Shown here piece by piece: positions 4,602 to 6,286 of a DNA stretch of 6,286 bases. A program made the translations under genes and the position numbers. The notes under the pieces were generated by a model. It saw only the letters and a program-made list of their open reading frames with translations, was not told the origin of the DNA and did not search any database. The stretch comes from JASGDB01 sp049841315 (GTDB taxonomy: Bacteria > Bacteroidota > Bacteroidia > Flavobacteriales > Weeksellaceae), in contig JASGDB010000019.1 in the NCBI GenBank assembly GCA_049841315.1, positions 1 through 6,286 of the forward strand, written 5' to 3'. Position 1 is the first letter of the stretch; the number at the start of each line of letters is the position of its first letter.

Positions 4602-6137
4602 CTATTTCGTTTCAGAAAGTCTCAAAATATCGCCGAAAACGCCTCGTGCAGTAACTTTTGCTCCTGCTCCTGCTCCCATAATTACGATGGGATTTTCGCC
4701 GTAACTTTCGGTATAAATTTCAAAAATAGAATCCGAACCTTTCAGTTGCCCCAATGCGGAATTGGCAGGAACGGAAACGAGTTTGACGTCCAATTCGCCT
4801 TTATCTTTGTTCAAATCGCCGTGCAAATCGCCAACGTAACGCAAAACGTAGTTCGGTTTTTGGTTTTCTTTGATTTTTTGATATTCCAAATCCAATTCTT
4901 CCAATCTCGAAATAAATTCGTTTTTATCGATTTTAAGAAGATTTTCAGGGACGAGATTTTGAACGTTAATATCTTCAAATTCATTGATTAAATCAAGTTC
5001 TCTTGCGAGAATCAGCAGTTTTCTTGCAACGTCATTTCCGCTCAAATCTTCTCTCGGGTCGGGTTCGGTAAAACCTTTTTCCATTGCTTCTTTTACGATT
5101 AAACTAAATTTTTCGTTTCGGAGCGAAAAATTATTGAAAACATAACTGAGTGTTCCCGAAAAAACGCCTTTGATTCTCGTGATATTTTCGCCGGAAAGAT
5201 GAAGTAATTTAATCGTGTCAATCAAAGGCAAACCTGCACCGACATTGGTTTCGTAGAGATATTTTTTCTGATTTGAGCCGAGCAGTTTTCTGAAATTTCT
5301 ATACTCGGAAATCGGCAAAGTATTGAAAATTTTGTTGGACGAAACAACATCAAAGCCATTTTCGACAAAAAGCGGATAATTTTTCACGAAGTCTTTACTC
5401 GCTGTGTTGTCCACCAAAATCAAGTTTTCCAACTGATGTTCTTTTGCAAAAGAAATCAATGTTTTAATGTCCGATTCGGTTTGCGAATAATTTATTTTTT
5501 GCCGCCAATCGCTGTGAAATCCATTTTTGTTCAATGCCATTTTTTTGGAATTGGAAACCGCTATGATTTTCAGTTCGAGGCGTTTTCGGTTCAGAATATC
5601 GTGCGCCGAATCGAGAATCTGCTCTATCAAAGTTCCGCCGACATTTCCGTGACCGATGAGCGCCAGATGAACGGTTTTCGGTTTTCCGAAAATTTCGGTT
5701 TCGATGATATTTTTCGCAAGCTCCGTCTGATTGGCGGTAACAACGATGTTCACTCTTCCCGCAGAAGCAATCTGATTGAGCAAAAGCGGAAACACTTTGT
5801 TGCGTTGAAGTTCGCCCAAAATCTTATTGTAATTATCCGAAACAAAACCGATAACCGTCAGATTTTCAATACTGTAAATATTGCTGACGTTTTTGTTTTT
5901 CCGTTCTTTTTCAAATTCTTTTTCCAAAAATTTTACGGCATTTTCGGCATCTTTATCATCGACCAAAACCGAAATTCCGTTTTCTATCGCTTGTTGGGAA
6001 ATCACGCCAACGCTGATTCCGCCGCCGTTCAATGCCTGAAAAATCCGTGAATCGACACCAATCTGCCCGAGAAAATTTTTTCCCTCGAAATTGACAAGGG
6101 CTTTGTTTTTGTAAATATTGATGTTTTTATCTGTCAT
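4602..6137 (-). CDS. hom: Homoserine dehydrogenase with two ThrA-like ACT regions and no aspartokinase domain
   Basis: This enzyme reduces aspartate semialdehyde to homoserine, the branch-point precursor of methionine and threonine. It has 511 residues. Residues about 10-150 align by eye with the two ACT regions between kinase and dehydrogenase in E. coli ThrA: the first contains GGGISVGVISQQAIENGISV (38-57), the second, at about 88-150, looks degenerate. The NAD(P)-binding loop GHGNVGG (162-168) follows, then SSNK (266-269), YETNVGAGLP (295-304) and DLSGNDVARK (364-373). D369 and K373 correspond to the catalytic pair D219/K223 of yeast homoserine dehydrogenase. The aspartokinase half, about 300 residues in ThrA, is missing, and the start at 6137 is followed at once by ACT sequence. 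Bifunctional ThrA has about 820 residues. Being first in a row with metZ and metH, it is probably the methionine-branch isozyme. The ACT regions suggest allosteric control, but the ligand cannot be told. Only repeats are visible upstream. Confidence 0.92.
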   Translation of the reverse strand: MTDKNINIYKNKALVNFEGKNFLGQIGVDSRIFQALNGGGISVGVISQQAIENGISVLVDDKDAENAVKFLEKEFEKERKNKNVSNIYSIENLTVIGFVSDNYNKILGELQRNKVFPLLLNQIASAGRVNIVVTANQTELAKNIIETEIFGKPKTVHLALIGHGNVGGTLIEQILDSAHDILNRKRLELKIIAVSNSKKMALNKNGFHSDWRQKINYSQTESDIKTLISFAKEHQLENLILVDNTASKDFVKNYPLFVENGFDVVSSNKIFNTLPISEYRNFRKLLGSNQKKYLYETNVGAGLPLIDTIKLLHLSGENITRIKGVFSGTLSYVFNNFSLRNEKFSLIVKEAMEKGFTEPDPREDLSGNDVARKLLILARELDLINEFEDINVQNLVPENLLKIDKNEFISRLEELDLEYQKIKENQKPNYVLRYVGDLHGDLNKDKGELDVKLVSVPANSALGQLKGSDSIFEIYTESYGENPIVIMGAGAGAKVTARGVFGDILRLSETK

Positions 6138-6167
6138 TTTTAATTTTTTTGATTTAACATTTCATTT

Positions 6168-6286
6168 CATAGGGTTTTACCCTATGCTATTGATTTTTTT
6201 CATAGGGTTTTACCCTATGCTATTGATTTTTTTCATAGGGTTTTACCCTATGCTATTGATTTTTTTCATAGGGTTTTACCCTATGC
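6168..6286 (+). repeat. Tandem array of 33-bp units built on palindrome B, upstream of hom
   Basis: Units begin at 6168, 6201, 6234 and 6267. Each is CATAGGGTTTTACCCTATG (7-bp stem, loop TTTTA) plus the 14-base linker CTATTGATTTTTTT. Three full units are identical to the last base, and the fourth runs into the window edge after 20 bases, so the array may be longer. The linker starts with the same CTATTGATT as the linker of the composite elements near the transposase, but the second hairpin is missing. The array ends 30 bases (minus strand) before the hom start codon, in the place where a promoter or leader would be expected; no TAnnTTTG box is visible. Confidence 0.9.

Noticed and set aside
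5436..6050. 204-codon plus-strand reading frame opposite hom (and similar ones opposite metZ at 3860-4402 and metH1 at 1285-1620)
   Set aside because: They lie fully opposite well-supported genes, show no recognisable motif and have the composition expected of antisense shadows.
6168..6286. Regular 33-bp spaced palindromes as a possible CRISPR array
   Set aside because: The segments between palindromes are identical, so there are no variable spacers; this is a simple tandem repeat.
6138..6286. SAM-type riboswitch in front of the methionine genes
   Set aside because: The visible leader is filled by the tandem palindromes; I see no conserved SAM-riboswitch core. One could lie beyond the window edge.

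Overview
The window looks like a chromosomal segment from a Bacteroidetes bacterium, most likely a flavobacterium of the Chryseobacterium/Kaistella kind. I infer this from the protein sequences (methionine synthase split into separate polypeptides, a MetZ-type sulfhydrylase), AT-rich leaders without Shine-Dalgarno sites, and a possible TAnnTTTG-type promoter box. All five genes lie on the minus strand, so the gene order reads from right to left.

From right to left: a tandem array of at least four identical 33-bp units built on the palindrome CATAGGG-TTTTA-CCCTATG (6168 to the window edge); a homoserine dehydrogenase with two ThrA-like ACT regions but no aspartokinase domain (4602-6137); a PLP-dependent O-succinylhomoserine sulfhydrylase, metZ (3269-4534); a secreted protein with degenerate gluzincin-peptidase features (2042-3205); and the homocysteine-binding half of methionine synthase, metH1 (1030-2040). 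Three of these form a pathway: homoserine dehydrogenase supplies homoserine, MetZ converts its acylated form to homocysteine, and MetH methylates homocysteine to methionine. The acyltransferase and the folate/B12 half of MetH are not in the window. Gaps between the four genes are 67, 63 and 1 nt, which suggests an operon, though one promoter candidate lies in front of the secreted-protein gene.

The left kilobase is different: an IS200-like, REP-associated tyrosine transposase (RAYT, 250-702) sits between two clusters of short palindromes (66-226 and 776-1004). The hairpins fall into a few types. One type has a 7-bp CATAGGG stem. The others share a 5-bp stem, a TTC loop and an upstream GATTTC/GATGTC, but have different, compensated stem sequences. 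The 7-bp palindrome recurs in the tandem array in front of the homoserine dehydrogenase gene, 5.2 kb away.

A second, GC-rich family of short palindromic repeats lies at and inside the ends of metZ. One is read in frame as an 11-residue N-terminal insert and another as a 20-residue C-terminal extension. A near-identical copy of the C-terminal repeat lies after the homoserine dehydrogenase stop codon. The main points of interest are this repeat/RAYT system and its spread into gene ends, the kinase-less ThrA-like enzyme, and the peptidase-like secreted protein inside a methionine operon.
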